DNA of 64,000 bases from Acanthococcus lagerstroemiae (lineage: Eukaryota; Arthropoda; Insecta; Hemiptera; Eriococcidae), in the NCBI GenBank assembly GCA_031841125.1, contig CM063107.1, positions 68,831,814-68,895,813 of the forward strand, read 5' to 3'. Shown here piece by piece: positions 1 to 10,310 of this stretch. Below the pieces are notes generated by a model. The model did not search any database. It was not told where the DNA came from and worked only from the letters and a program-made list of their open reading frames with translations. A program made the position numbers and the translations under genes. Position 1 is the stretch's first letter. Each line of letters starts with the position of its first letter.

Positions 1-1655
1 TCGAGAACACAATTAAATAGATTGGGGGATAGCGGGTCCCCCTGTTTGACACCCCTACCTATACGGAAGTCCTCCCCCCTGACATCTAGTTTAATGCAAG
101 CTGTCGCATTGTTGTAAGCATTCTCCAGGACCCTAATTAAGTTTCTTTCTACACCTAGCTTTGCTAGCGCTTCCCAGACATACTCGTGCGAAACAGAGTC
201 GAATGCTTTTTTAAAGTCGATGAACAAGAGGCAGACATCGATATTATATTCGTTTGTTTTTTCGATGACTTGACTTAGAGCCTGAATATGGTCTACTGTC
301 GAATACCCTCTTCTGAAGCCTGCTTGTTCCGTCGGTTGGTTAAAGTCCAGGATTCCATACATCCTGTTCTTCAATATTTTTGAGAAGACCTTACTTATAT
401 TCGGCGACAGGCTAATAGGTCGGTAGTTATTTATATCGTGTTTGTCTCCCTTCTTGAATAGCAGAATTATTTCCGCTCTGGCCCATTGCCTTGGATTTAT
501 GCTTGAATGTATAATGCAGTTGAACAGGTGAGCCAGTGGTTTAGCTAGGATTTCGACAAAAAGCTTGAGTACCCTATTTTCTATTCCGTCCGGGCCCGGG
601 ACCTTCCCTACCTTCAGGCTTTTGAGCACCTGCTCCACTTCGTTTGCCAGTATTAAAGGGGGTTCATCGTCGTTATACGACCATTTAGTCCAGTCACTTG
701 TATGAACGCTTTTGTCTTTATTAATGTTAGTTTGGTTTTTATACAAGTTCCTATAGAATTCAGTAGCTACCCCTATAATTTCTGTACGATCGTGCGTTGT
801 GAAACCATTCTTCTTCCTGATTTTTGGGAGTAAATGTCTATTGTTGCACATTACCTTCCTAACTTGCTTTGTTGACCATGTCTCCTCGATTATATCTTTC
901 TCTTGCTCGCTATCGAATTTCCTTATATCTTGTCTAATTCTTTTACGTATTAGTTTATTTAGTTCGGTCAACTCTATATTTTCCTTATTCGACCTTTTCG
1001 TTTTTCCCTTTAATTTCGTCCTTTTTTCTATCAGTTCCTTACATTCGACGCTGAGTTTGTCATCGGTTTTTACTTTTGGACTGAAGTTGCCTACCTCCTT
1101 GCACGTTTCTAAAATCGCTTTTTCCACTATATCGTACACTGTTTGGACATCCGTCTCATTGAATTGTAATCGATCTGCCAGTTTTTCTTCTAACCTATTT
1201 TTAGCGATCTGGATTTTATGAATCGGTATAATAAGACGCTTACCCTCCTTATTGTTTTGGTTATTTTTAAGCCAGCTTCGTTTATTTATTGCAATATCGC
1301 AAATCCCCAGTCTATGGTCCGTCTGAAGGCGAGTGCAATCTGTTACCGAAAATTTCCTGATAATACGTCTATCGTTGATTAAAGCGTGATCTATTTCGTT
1401 GAATGTTTTGCCATTTGGAGCTCGCCATGTCCACCTCTCTCCCTTGAAATAGGTACCCACTATTTTTAAATTATATTTGTCGGCAAAGTCGGCGAGGTTT
1501 TCCCCAGCGATATTTGAGACTCCTGCCGCCCATTTACCCACACTAGCTCTCGTTTTCATGTCCTCCCCTATTTTGGCGTTAAAATCTCCCATAATCAACG
1601 TGTAATACAATTGCGACAAATTAATGTCAAAATCAAATTTTGGAGTAATAAAAAT
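1..1655 (-). pseudogene. RTE-like LINE: endonuclease C-terminal half plus reverse transcriptase N-terminal half, runs off left edge
   Basis: The minus strand is open without a stop from about 1655 to the window edge, roughly 550 codons. In order it shows the APE endonuclease motif 'LIMGDFNAKIG' (about 1600-1568), an endonuclease end with 'TFNEIDHALIND' and 'LQTDHRL', a basic linker, then reverse transcriptase blocks 'GPDGIENRVL', 'NYRPISLSPNISKVFSK', 'EQAGFRRGYSTVDHI', 'LLFIDFKKAFDSVSHE' and 'GVKQGDPLSPNLFN'. These are hallmarks of RTE/BovB-like LINEs, often annotated as craniofacial development protein 2-like. An in-frame stop just upstream and loss of the endonuclease N-terminus indicate 5' truncation, typical of target-primed reverse transcription. 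The catalytic FADD block must lie beyond base 1. The frame is undamaged where visible, so this is a fairly recent copy. Clade name is inferred by eye. Confidence 0.9.
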
Positions 1656-1835
1656 CTATGAATCGATTCTCCCCCTCCTCAGGAGCCACAAATTTAGATT
1701 AGGAGCCAAACCGATATCAGAAACGAATTCGTTGAGTTCGAAACCCCTCGATGATCTCGATGGGGTCATTCGTATAAATAAGGTCTAAAAATTCCTAATG
1801 TACTGTAATAAAGGGTAATTTTTACACGCCCACTC

Positions 1836-1917
1836 TTTTTTTGTTCTCTCGACCCGAGCCCTGAAATCCGACCATTCGAGCATTACCTCAGAGCTTCCCT
1901 CTGTGGCGTTTAGAAAA
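1836..1917 (-). repeat. SINE1, 3' fragment
   Basis: The stretch matches the body end of the tRNA-derived SINE seen in full at 13760-13973 and 39236-39440 (shared 'CGAGCATTACCTCAGAG' and the 'CGACCCGAGCCCTG' block). The tRNA-like head is absent, so only the distal third is kept. Flanks 1656-1835 and 1918-2198 show nothing recognisable. Confidence 0.7.
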
Positions 1918-2204
1918 AAATGTTTATGACCGTTTTTATAGAAAATTGGATCCCTCTTAAACTCATGTATCTCCTATCTCCCCGAGTGATGACGTATAAT
2001 TTTTGTGTTTAAACAACACAATATACCGTATGCAAGTCATTTCGTGATATCGATTTTAAAACTCGTCATTTAAACTTTATTTTCGTGGCTTCACATTTCG
2101 TTCAGTCACACTTTTTATTTCGTGCTATTTAATGCTTCCCAAATAGAAATATCCATAAAACAAGCTTCATATCGCCAGCGACACATGCATGCGGAATATG
2201 AATG

Positions 2205-2803
2205 AAACCAATACAGAAAAATTATGCTTTAATTGTGCTTTTTTATGCGAGAAAAATGTTGTACCCCCATCAGGTCGGGGAGGGGCACTTGGTGACTCGA
2301 AATTTTTTGCACAAAAAAGCACAATTTCAGCACAGCCATTTTAGGTTGTGTTCAGTTTCATTGGAATTAATTTCATTATTTTCACTGCATGTTTCCAGCG
2401 GCTGCACATTGACCTACTTTCAGGTTTTTGGTCATAACTGGGGGGCAGTTTGTGCAAAAATGGTGGGGCTGGTGGGAACATGAAGCACAATCAGAGCAAA
2501 ATTTTCCTGCATACTTTCGACCTAGTAATACGAGAAAAATTTTGTGCCCCCATCAGAAAGGAGAGGGGAGGGGAACTGGAGGGTCTCGACATTGTCGGCA
2601 CAAAAAAGCACAAATTTAGCATGTTGATTTTAGCGGGTGTTCATTACCATCGGAGTGCATTTCAAAATTTCCTCTGCATGTCGCCAGCAGCACATTGACC
2701 TACTTTCTTTTTTTGGCTATAACAGCAGAAGGAACGGAGCACAAATTCTGCAATTGGATGCACAAAAAAGCACAATTAAAGCGTAATTTTTCTGTATTGG
2801 TTT
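2205..2803. mobile_element. MITE with 44-bp terminal inverted repeats and an internal duplication
   Basis: The left arm (2205-2247) and right arm (2759-2803) are inverted copies with about two mismatches in 44 bases, both containing 'AAACCAATACAGAAAAATTA'. Inside, a unit starting near 2246 is repeated near 2528: 'GCACAAAAAAGCACAA' recurs at about 2310, 2599 and 2759, and 'GCACATTGACCTACTTTC' occurs twice. There is no coding capacity; the short reading frames crossing it are chance. Superfamily is not assigned, because no clear target duplication could be fixed. Confidence 0.75.
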
Positions 2804-2884
2804 ATGTGCCGCTTCATAAAACACAATACGGAAACCCAATTCAATAAAGATACATACATTTTACAATTTTAAGGCTATTTAATA

Positions 2885-3170
2885 ATAATAACAATAATAA
2901 TAATAATAATAATATATTTGTTTCCCCCCAGCACAGCCGTGAGGCCAATTATGATGGGGGGAAAAGATGAATATGGTTATAATAAAACATATTAAAGTTC
3001 CTTTTTAAATTACATACATACAAACAAAAAAAATAAAAATAATAAGGCATGCATTTATCACCATACGAATGAAAAATGAAATTCACAGGAACAATAAACT
3101 CTTTCCACCGGAAAAATTTATATACAGCAAGAAAATAAATATTTCCCGGTAAAAAAAACATGAACAGGAA
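2885..3170 (-). mobile_element. LINE 3' UTR with terminal stem-loop and (AAT)n tail
   Basis: On the minus strand a T-rich 3' untranslated segment ends in a stem-loop (CCCCCCATC ... about 20 nt ... GGGGGG around 2922-2960) followed by an (AAT)n tail at 2881-2915. The loop 'AATTGGCCT' and the stem match the 3' end of the LINE with an intact RT at 52060-52130 and the tail at 41100-41230. No RT coding is attached, so this is an extreme 5' truncation. Confidence 0.75.
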
Positions 3171-3671
3171 AAGTGACGAATGAATTGTAGAAAGACAAAT
3201 AATCTCGAGAGAGAAAAAAAATCACGACATAAATCAGTATAAAAATCACGAACCATATTCAAAACGCCCGCGAATTGTCAGGAATTTAATGTTTATGACA
3301 AATGAAAAATTCAGCATTATGGATTAAATCTCTCAATTCGATATTTTAAGGCAGGCTGAGTGGGTTAGATCTCCTAGAAGTCTCGGATCGTCGGTAGGTA
3401 TTTTTCCGGAAGGTACATGGGTAAAAGAGGAGGCGAAAACGCCGCCATTCCTGTCATTTTCGAATAGGTATCTGAAATGGAGAAGACACTGATCACCACC
3501 CTCAGCCCTCTCCTCCACATCGGGCATCCTCCTTCATCACGAGACCCCTCCTCCTGAGCCTCCATCTCCAACACGTACCTTCTCCCCCCACTGTGCCTCT
3601 TCACCCGCTCGAGTCCTCTCGTCCAACACAACCCTCCTATATTTCTACTATTAAAAGTCGGTACCCGGATC
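3171..3671. other. Unassigned interval
   Basis: About 500 bases with a CT-rich block near 3490-3640. Two overlapping minus-strand reading frames cross it (3333-3527 and 3374-3631), but they are in different frames, show no family motif and look like composition artefacts. No gene is called. Confidence 0.5.
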
Positions 3672-4490
3672 TTTTTATTTTTTATTTATTTATTTACAGC
3701 GTGTCTTAATTTTTCCCAGCTCTGTGGGTTCTGATATTCTTCCGTGAATTATGTTATGCATAAAAACCCAAGAGGCGATGTCCCTTTGATCTCGCAAACT
3801 TTTTATCTGGTAGCCCCGGAGTAATTCGGCGTAAGTTATGGAGTTTGTGTAGTATGAAAAATGTTTGTAATACAGGTATCTGAGAAACCGTTTTTGTACT
3901 TTTTCTATCGCTTTTATGGCATCGGCCGTTGCCGGGTTCCATACAATCGAAGCAAAGTCCAATTGCGATCTCACAAGCGAGTAATATAGTATAAGAATTG
4001 TCTCGATTTTCGTGAAATTTTCCGTATCAACATTTAAGACGGAGACCTTGGCTGATTCACTAATGCTTTCGTGATGAAGTTTTTCGGACTAATGTGCGCT
4101 GATAAACATTTGATCAGCTTGGAGAAATTAATCACGTCCTTGATGAAGATAGGCGGAGGCAGCGAAACTTCGGTTGCTGTGCTGGATTTAGATTGTCCAT
4201 CTTTTGGTGGCGAGGATATCTCATCACCATCGTCTTGGTTGGTTAAAAGAGAGAATCGATTTTTTGTGATTATCGGATTGGATTTGGAAAATTTACTGCT
4301 GGAAACAGATGTTTTAGGAGGGTTTTGTTATGGTGAAACGGACAGTTTGCGGTTTTTGACTACTTGAAACAGCCTATTTCCATTAGATTCACCATCATTT
4401 GCTCTGAATGTACATAATTCGTAATCGTAATTTGTATAGTATTAGGAGTCGAAACATTGCCTTGGTCTTGTTTTGAATCTGGCATTGTAG
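3672..4490 (-). pseudogene. Jockey/CR1-type LINE with internal deletion: ORF1 (gag-like) joined to RT C-terminus
   Basis: Reading 4490 to 3672 on the minus strand, the first part resembles LINE ORF1: a low-complexity N-terminus starting 'MPDSKQDQGNVST', a frameshift, then 'PPPIFIKDVINFSKLIKCL', the conserved block of jockey-clade gag-like proteins. From about 4030 the sequence jumps to the RT C-terminal region 'LVRSQLDFASIVWNPATAD' and 'FLRYLYYKHFSYY', which aligns residue for residue in style with the intact RT at 50606-51937. Endonuclease and most of the RT are missing, and the end is an (AAATA)n-type tail at 3672-3698. It looks like a copy joined by deletion or template switching. Domain identity is confident; the mechanism is inference. 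Confidence 0.8.
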
Positions 4491-4894
4491 TACTGGTGCT
4501 GAAATGTAGTTGTCAGCCGGTGAGGCGAGAGTAGGCACAATTAAGCGAGAGTAAAAAGAAGTCAGGATTTAGCCTGTGTTGGGCTGGCAGCGCCCTGACA
4601 TGTTCGTCGAAAAACTTGGGCAATATAATCTACTACTCGTATTAATTCATTCGACAAAGTGACTGCAAATGCAAATGCATACTAGCCTGCGTGTTTCTGC
4701 TATAGCCGCCCTGAAATGAGTTTTTCACCAGAAAACATAAAACTTCAATGACACTTGCAGAAAAATATAATCGCTGTCGATTACACTTCCAATTCGCCGG
4801 TTAGAGCCCCAAAAAAATATATAAATATGCAGCCTCGACCAACGCGATACCTTTATTGTTCCAGTTTTTGAGTTAATATTCTTGAGTCCGCGCT
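4491..4894. other. Unassigned interval
   Basis: No coding motif, terminal repeat or match to the other repeat families was recognised here. Confidence 0.4.
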
Positions 4895-5090
4895 ATTTGT
4901 CGACGGATATTCCTCAAATTCATGATCTATTTCAAATATTAACCAGTATAATCAGTTCTACTGGCAGAATAATTTTTACTCGGTTTTTTAATCTCCTGAA
5001 GATAGTAGTGTTTCTATTTGGAAGTACGCATGATCACCCGTTCATTTTCACCCGCACATGGAGCGCACTCTAGTGCAAGTTTAAATCCCA
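4895..5090 (+). repeat. Dispersed repeat X, copy 1
   Basis: The sequence around 'AGCGCACTCTAGTGCA' and 'TTTTCACCCGCACA' recurs at 5625-5705 continuing at 7200-7250, and at 44235-44405. It is non-coding. Copy 1 is abutted on its right by the TA-flanked MITE at 5093-5572. Confidence 0.7.
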
Positions 5091-5092
5091 AT

Positions 5093-5572
5093 AGGGCTTT
5101 TCCAGTACTTCAAATTGCATACTTATTCGCCTGTCCTTTTATCAAGTTGGTAGTGTATGGTAACAGAATTTGATGTGCGACATGGACCTGAATGCAATGG
5201 ATACTTGAAAGTTGAAAACGCCGGAAATCAGAATTTTTTCAGAAAATTTGTATTCTTCCAGTAACGCAAACGGTGCCGAATTGCGTTGCCGAAAGTGTCA
5301 GTCGAAAATTGAACTATTATTTAATGAAATCGATGATCATACAACAAGACCATGAGGAATGATCGAAAAACGAAAATTTTGAATTATACAGAGATCAGAG
5401 AAGACAGACGAGGTATTATGAGGTAGGTAGGGCACGAAAGACAAAACTCAAAATTCACCAGTACGACCATGATATTACAAAAGTACGATTATGTATGTCC
5501 TTGTCATACACTACCAACGTGATAACAGGGCAGGCGAATAAGTATGCAATATATAGTACTGGAAAAGCCCTA
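5093..5572. mobile_element. TA-flanked MITE with inverted repeats of about 70 bp
   Basis: The left end reads 'GGGCTTTTCCAGTACT' and the right end is its reverse complement; similarity continues for about 70 bases on each side ('GCATACTTATTCGCCTG', 'TTGGTAGTGTATG'). Both ends are flanked by TA, the target duplication of the Tc1/mariner group. The interior is about 330 bp and non-coding. Confidence 0.8.
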
Positions 5573-5574
5573 TT

Positions 5575-5705
5575 CACAATTATTAGGATATAAATTAGAG
5601 TTGCAAATGTTGGTTTGATTGCGTCTTATCAGTGGTATGGAGATTTTTCTATTTAAAAGTACACAACATGATCACCCTTTTATTTTCCCGCGCTGACACC
5701 CACAC
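5575..5705 (+). repeat. Dispersed repeat X, copy 2 (left part)
   Basis: The 'ATGATCACCC' and 'ATTTTCCCGCGC' segment of repeat X (from about 5625) is cut at 5705 by the hAT element 5706-7199 and continues at 7200-7250 with 'GGTGATTTTGTAGCGCAC'. Confidence 0.65.
5698..5705. repeat. 8-bp target-site duplication, left copy (ACCCACAC)
   Basis: Identical to 7200-7207, immediately outside the two ends of the hAT element. An exact 8-bp duplication is the hAT signature. Confidence 0.9.
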
Positions 5706-7199
5706 CAATGGCGTGCGGTGAGTTTTTCTAGGAGGTAAGTGATGAGCGTAGATAGGGATGTACCGAGGAGTTCTTCCTAGGGGGGGGGGGGGGGCAAAAA
5801 TTGTGAAAGTCGCAACTGACTCGACTCAAAATTCCAAGTATCAATGTAAAAAAAAAAAAGTTTTCAACTCAAAATTCCGCAATATCAAAGAAAGAAAAAA
5901 AAACAAAAAACCTTTGACTTATTGGATTCTTCCAACTTCTCAACTCAATTCCCAAGTATTAAAGCAAAATAAACCTTTTGACTTGTTGGATTTTCTCAAC
6001 TCTACCTGACTGAAAGGGTATATTTACTCAACTGCTGAGTGAAAAATTCCTACAGGGGGTAAATTCCCCCCCCCCCATTGGTATGTTCCTTAGCATAGAG
6101 GTAAAGTAAGAATTAGAATAAAAGTATGAAACATGCTACTACATACAAAAGGGAATCGATCAAATTATTCAAGTTGTTGTATCCCTATGTAGGGTCATTC
6201 CATATGCATTTATCCTTCTATGTGATAAATAATAGACATGGCCAACAAAACAGTTTTCCATCATCTTCACAATTTTGTTAACCACAAAATGTATTCATGT
6301 TGCAATACGTGAAAATGTCTAGTAAAAATTGGACTACCTTTCTTTTGCCCAGTTTTTAAAAATTGTAATTCTGGTTTAGGCTTACCACTATTAATAATTT
6401 CTAAAATCTAAAATTATTTATTTGAGGATAAATTAAATCTGAAGATGAGATTATTAGTGGGATTAATCAATTTCTAAATCTTCCAATAATAATAGGTATT
6501 GTTATTAAAAAAAGTTATAATGAAAGCATGAATAGTAATTATAGAATAATAAATTGAATTATTATTAAAATTATTATTAATATTTAGTAATTCAATTCGA
6601 ATAATTATCTTATAGATATTCCAATTATTCCTGATCAAATTCCTAGAATTAAATATAAGAATCTAATATTTTTATGATTAGTTGATATGTTGTGTTCATT
6701 AAGAGTAAATTGTGAAAACGGGTGTTTTCAATAAGATCTCGAATATGCATTTTGTAGTCAAAAAAAGAAAAAAAAAGAAAGAAAGAAAAAAAAAATGGAA
6801 AAAAATCGGAGCAATCAAACATACGTGTTCACTAGTAGAAGAACATAATCACGTTTCACTGAAAAAGTTTGACGTTTGTGTGTCGCTAAGCCGAGCCAAG
6901 CTAGACTCAATGCGCTTCCAGAACGGAACCCAGTGAACACCTGAACAGGTTTCGTCGCATAGAAAGTACTCTAGTGTGTGTTTGTGATGGTAATTTACAT
7001 GGAGGTGGAGGGTAGTCGTGCAATGTTACGTGCAGCATGGAAAAGAAGCGATAGATCCAGCACACACCTTGCTCGCTGGCTTATGCGAATTTGTACAAGG
7101 ATTGCCAAACGCCGAACACCTGAACAGTATTTACTTATTTCCTCAAGAATTTTCAGGGTAAGCGGCGCTTACCTTGCTTACCTGAAGTGCACGTCACTG
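5706..7199. mobile_element. Non-autonomous hAT element, copy A, carrying a mitochondrial insert
   Basis: The element starts 'CAATGGCGTGCGGTGAG' and ends '...GCACGTCACTG', so its ends are short imperfect inverted repeats of the CARTGGCGTG type that fits the hAT end consensus. It is flanked by exact 8-bp duplications and is homologous over most of its length to 20235-21481 and, inverted, to 10888-12280. Relics of a hAT transposase N-terminus remain on the minus strand between about 6130 and 6360. A 290-bp COX1 fragment sits inside it. Several A-rich runs and a G-run at 5780-5793 are present. It cannot encode an active transposase. Confidence 0.9.
6403..6692 (-). pseudogene. COX1: Nuclear mitochondrial insert (numt): 5' part of COX1
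   Basis: Read on the minus strand with the invertebrate mitochondrial code, this gives COX1 landmarks from near the N-terminus: 'STNHKNI', 'GIWSGMIG', 'HAFIMTFF', 'MPIIIG' and 'NWLIPL', ending at 'PQMNNFSF'. The DNA 'TCAACTAATCATAAAAATAT' is the region bound by standard barcode primers. One frame change in the middle and nuclear stop codons show that it is not functional. It is absent from the homologous site in copy C (11712-11720), where 'AATGAACA' runs almost directly into 'TTAGAAATTATTAATAGTGG'. The middle part is very divergent from typical insect COX1; scale-insect-like is only an impression. Confidence 0.9.
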
Positions 7200-7250
7200 A
7201 CCCACACAGGTGATTTTGTAGCGCACTCTAGTGCAGGTTTACATCCTAAT
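7200..7250 (+). repeat. Target duplication (7200-7207) and right part of repeat X copy 2
   Basis: Starts with ACCCACAC, the second copy of the 8-bp duplication, then continues repeat X ('GATTTTGTAGCGCACTC') as in 44365-44405. Confidence 0.75.
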
Positions 7251-7282
7251 CTTTTTTTCTTTTTTTTTATAGAGATGCAAAA

Positions 7283-7592
7283 GTTATTGATACTATTGAT
7301 AACTGGACGCTGTTCTGCAAAAGGGAACCAACTAGCAAAATCCGCTTTTTGAGAACACATGATTAGAAGTTCAAGAGCCATGTAGAAACTATATGGCATT
7401 GCGTTTACTGATAAGCTTTGTTCAACGTGAGTACACATTCTTGAATTGGGGGCCCAATTTTGAATAATTCTACATTTTACACTCTTTCTAACAATATTAA
7501 TAACTCATTTTGTTTACAAATGTTAGTTGGTTCCCTTTTGTTGAACAGCATCCAACTATTGGTAGTTTGTAACTACTGTGAAGTAGTATCAA
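7283..7592. mobile_element. Small inverted-repeat element (MITE-like)
   Basis: The block near 7295-7345 ('AAAAGGGAACCAACTAGC') and the block at 7510-7580 are inverted copies over about 45-55 bases with a spacer of roughly 170 bp. Non-coding. Target duplication was not resolved. Confidence 0.6.
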
Positions 7593-8587
7593 TAATGGTG
7601 AAACTATCAGTAACGGCAAAACTATCATTAACTCTATCGGCTGATTGTGTTTCATGATAGGTATAATTGTCGCAATTTGTATATGAATATTTGTCATTCT
7701 ATGTTTTGTTTTTTTTTGTTTTTTTTCCCAGAAGTTGTATTCTCGGATTAGTGGAGCGAGTTAGCTAATTAGCAATAGAAATTTCACAAAACGGAATAAT
7801 TGATACGTACTAAAATATACACAAAATTTATAAGTAGCATAATGGATTAAATATAAAACTAGAAAATCTCTCTAGTCTCTACAATAATAAAATCCCATCT
7901 CTGAGGAGACGGATACAGATGCATAAAGGAAAAACAGACAGACGGATAGATGGAGAGAGGATGTGAAGAGTTGGAAGAAAACTGGAAGATACAGACAGAG
8001 ACTTGGGTACCTAAAGGTTACAAACAAAATAGAGATACAGCAAGTATATTACTAACAGGATTTAGAGAACGGGAGAAATTGTGCCTTTTGGATGCTGGAT
8101 CTTGCCGCTACCTGCGCCTTGTCTATCTGGCACAGAGACAAAAAAAATATTGTATTGACTACTCATGCTACTGTAATATTAAATATAGTTATTCGAAAAT
8201 TCAAGACAAGAGTTAGCCCTTTCGAATCTGCAAGCGAACCAGAAATCGATTGGTAGTTTGGTAGTAATGATGATAGCAAGGGTTGTCTATTCTTATATGA
8301 TTCGACAGTTGTAGTTGTGAAAGTGCCAGTCTGTTTTGACGGCTTACAGCACTCTTCACAGGTTTTGAATTTTTCAATGAAGTATCGGAAGCCAGAAAGA
8401 TCTTGACAATCACCAGTATCAGATTCTGTGAATCTTGACTCTGGTAAATAGTGTCTGAAAACGCAGGGTACAGATTTCCGTATCCCCCTCCAAAAAAATT
8501 GAATGAGGGGGACAGTCGTACAAAGTATTATTTGAACCCCTCTAAGGATTAATAAAAATTCAAAAACTATTTGTAATAATAATTAGT
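7593..8587. other. Unassigned interval
   Basis: Roughly 1 kb with T-rich and A-rich runs. The plus-strand frame 7950-8216 has a charged start but no recognised motif, and no promoter or splice context supports a gene. Confidence 0.4.
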
Positions 8588-8589
8588 GA

Positions 8590-8768
8590 ATCATCTTGCA
8601 GACGAGTCTGCAACCACGGGAGAGCATACAGACTGCGCCAACATGAGAATGTTGTCGTTCAGCAAATGTAGCGTCCAAAAAATATGGAGCGCAACGTGCT
8701 CTGCAGAGCGTAGCGGATGACATGAAAATGCTCTCTCGAGGTTGCAGACTCGTCTGCAAGATGATGCA
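8590..8768. repeat. Inverted repeat, 25-bp arms
   Basis: Near-perfect arms at about 8590-8615 and 8741-8767 share 'CATCTTGCAGACGAGTCTGC' in opposite orientation around about 125 bp. It could be a tiny foldback or MITE; no flanking duplication was fixed. Confidence 0.6.
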
Positions 8769-8892
8769 CTAGCAGAGCATAGTGCTTGCAGACTGGTACA
8801 GGGAACGTGATGCTCGCATGGGAATACAGGCTGATACAAGGAGTGTGGTACTGCAGGCAAATGAAGTGCCAAATCAGTCAGTCCAGTCAGCA

Positions 8893-8911
8893 ATTTTATT
8901 ATTATTATTAA

Positions 8912-9001
<90 letters not shown>
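8893..9001. repeat. (TTA)n microsatellite
   Basis: About 36 almost pure TTA/ATT units. Long poly-isoleucine and poly-leucine reading frames on both strands here are artefacts of this array. Confidence 0.97.
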
Positions 9002-9002
<1 letters not shown>

Positions 9003-9284
9003 CTTGAGTATTGTAATCCACCACGAACTTTCATCGAATGGCGCTGGAATTTTCGATCATAGAAACTTCAAAGTTGGAAGTTCTTAAAGTACAAATAGCT
9101 ATTAGTATTTGACAGAAGGTTATATCGTGACGGTCTGACGGTAGAGGTATGATTAAGTAAAGAGTCGCACAGAGTGCGCTCTAACAATTATTATTATTAA
9201 CGTGGCGCGTGAAGGTAATGTTTTTTTGGTTCGTGTGCTAAAGTAAACACATGAAAATGTCAACAGCGTGATTTTTTAACATTT

Positions 9285-9520
9285 TATACGGTTTTACTAC
9301 TGGGCATACTTGAGCGAAAACCATAACGAAAAATTGTTACGCTCCCCGACACAAATTCATTGTTGAGTTCAGTGGTTGACATTTCCATGGAAATTTATTT
9401 TTCTTCCAGTCATCAGTCATGTGTTCATTGATCTTGATCTCTGCTGCGCCCTGCGCGACTGCAGTTCGCAGTCGTGTTGTTAATAGAAATTTCTATGGAA
9501 ATGCTTTTAAGAAAGCATGT
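9285..9520. repeat. Dispersed repeat Y, copy 1
   Basis: Contains 'ACGCTCCCCGACA', 'GCTGCGCCCTGCGCGACT' and 'TTGTTAATAGAAATTTC', all shared with 57350-57960 and partly with 10185-10310. Non-coding. Confidence 0.7.
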
Positions 9521-10184
9521 AAAATGTTACATTACGTGTCTCTGTGTTCATATTTAGAATCTAACCAACAGTGGCACTGGTGTTTCTTCCAGATTTTTTT
9601 TTTTTTTTAGTTGTCATCAAATAATAAACAGAAATAGAAATCACGAGTTCTTGGTTGTTCTTATCTATATTATAAATGGTAAATATCACTACTGAACAAA
9701 ATGAAATTTTTTGTTTGCACAACGCATTTAAGGAGGTGATTCTTGAGTACTTTTCGACGCTGAATACAGTGCTGTCGGCCGTTTTTCTCTATCACGTCTA
9801 GTTTTTCTGATCAAAAACTATTAAAAATTCAACTAACAATGTGTTCAAAAAGGGGTTTAGGAACTGAATGTAGTCATACTGATTCGTGTTTCTGTGTGTT
9901 GAGGTTGTGTGTAGTGGTGTGTATTCCGTCTGTTTGTTTTTGGTTATAGTGGTCTAATAACACTGATAATATTCATGCAGTCAGTGGTACCGCTCATTCC
10001 ACTGCAAAAACAAAATGGAAACGAATTTCAGTCGTTCAGAACTCCGAATTGTGATGTGATAGAGAAAAATGGGTCGCAGTATCGTGTTCAGCGTTAAAAA
10101 GTACCTCAGAATTACCTCTCGAAATGCGTTGTGCAAAATAGTTGTTCAGTAGTGTATTAAATACTCGACAATTTTCTTGCAGCC
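9521..10184. other. Unassigned interval between repeat Y copies
   Basis: T-rich and low in motifs. It may be part of a larger repeat Y unit, but I could not align it to 57350-57960. Confidence 0.35.
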
Positions 10185-10310
10185 ATGTTAATCTTGATCC
10201 TTGCTGCGTCCTGCGCGACTACAGTCTACAGCCGCGTTGTTAATAGAAATTTCCATGGATATTTTTTTATTAGAGTACAGAGTATATGAAAATAATGTTG
10301 CAGGAATTTT
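10185..10310. repeat. Dispersed repeat Y, copy 2 (short)
   Basis: Repeats 'TCCTGCGCGACTACAGTCTA' and 'GTTGTTAATAGAAATTTCCA', as at 9450-9500 and 57500-57550. Confidence 0.7.

Noticed and set aside
8591..9087. Poly-isoleucine and poly-leucine frames on both strands
   Set aside because: They are translations of the (TTA)n microsatellite.
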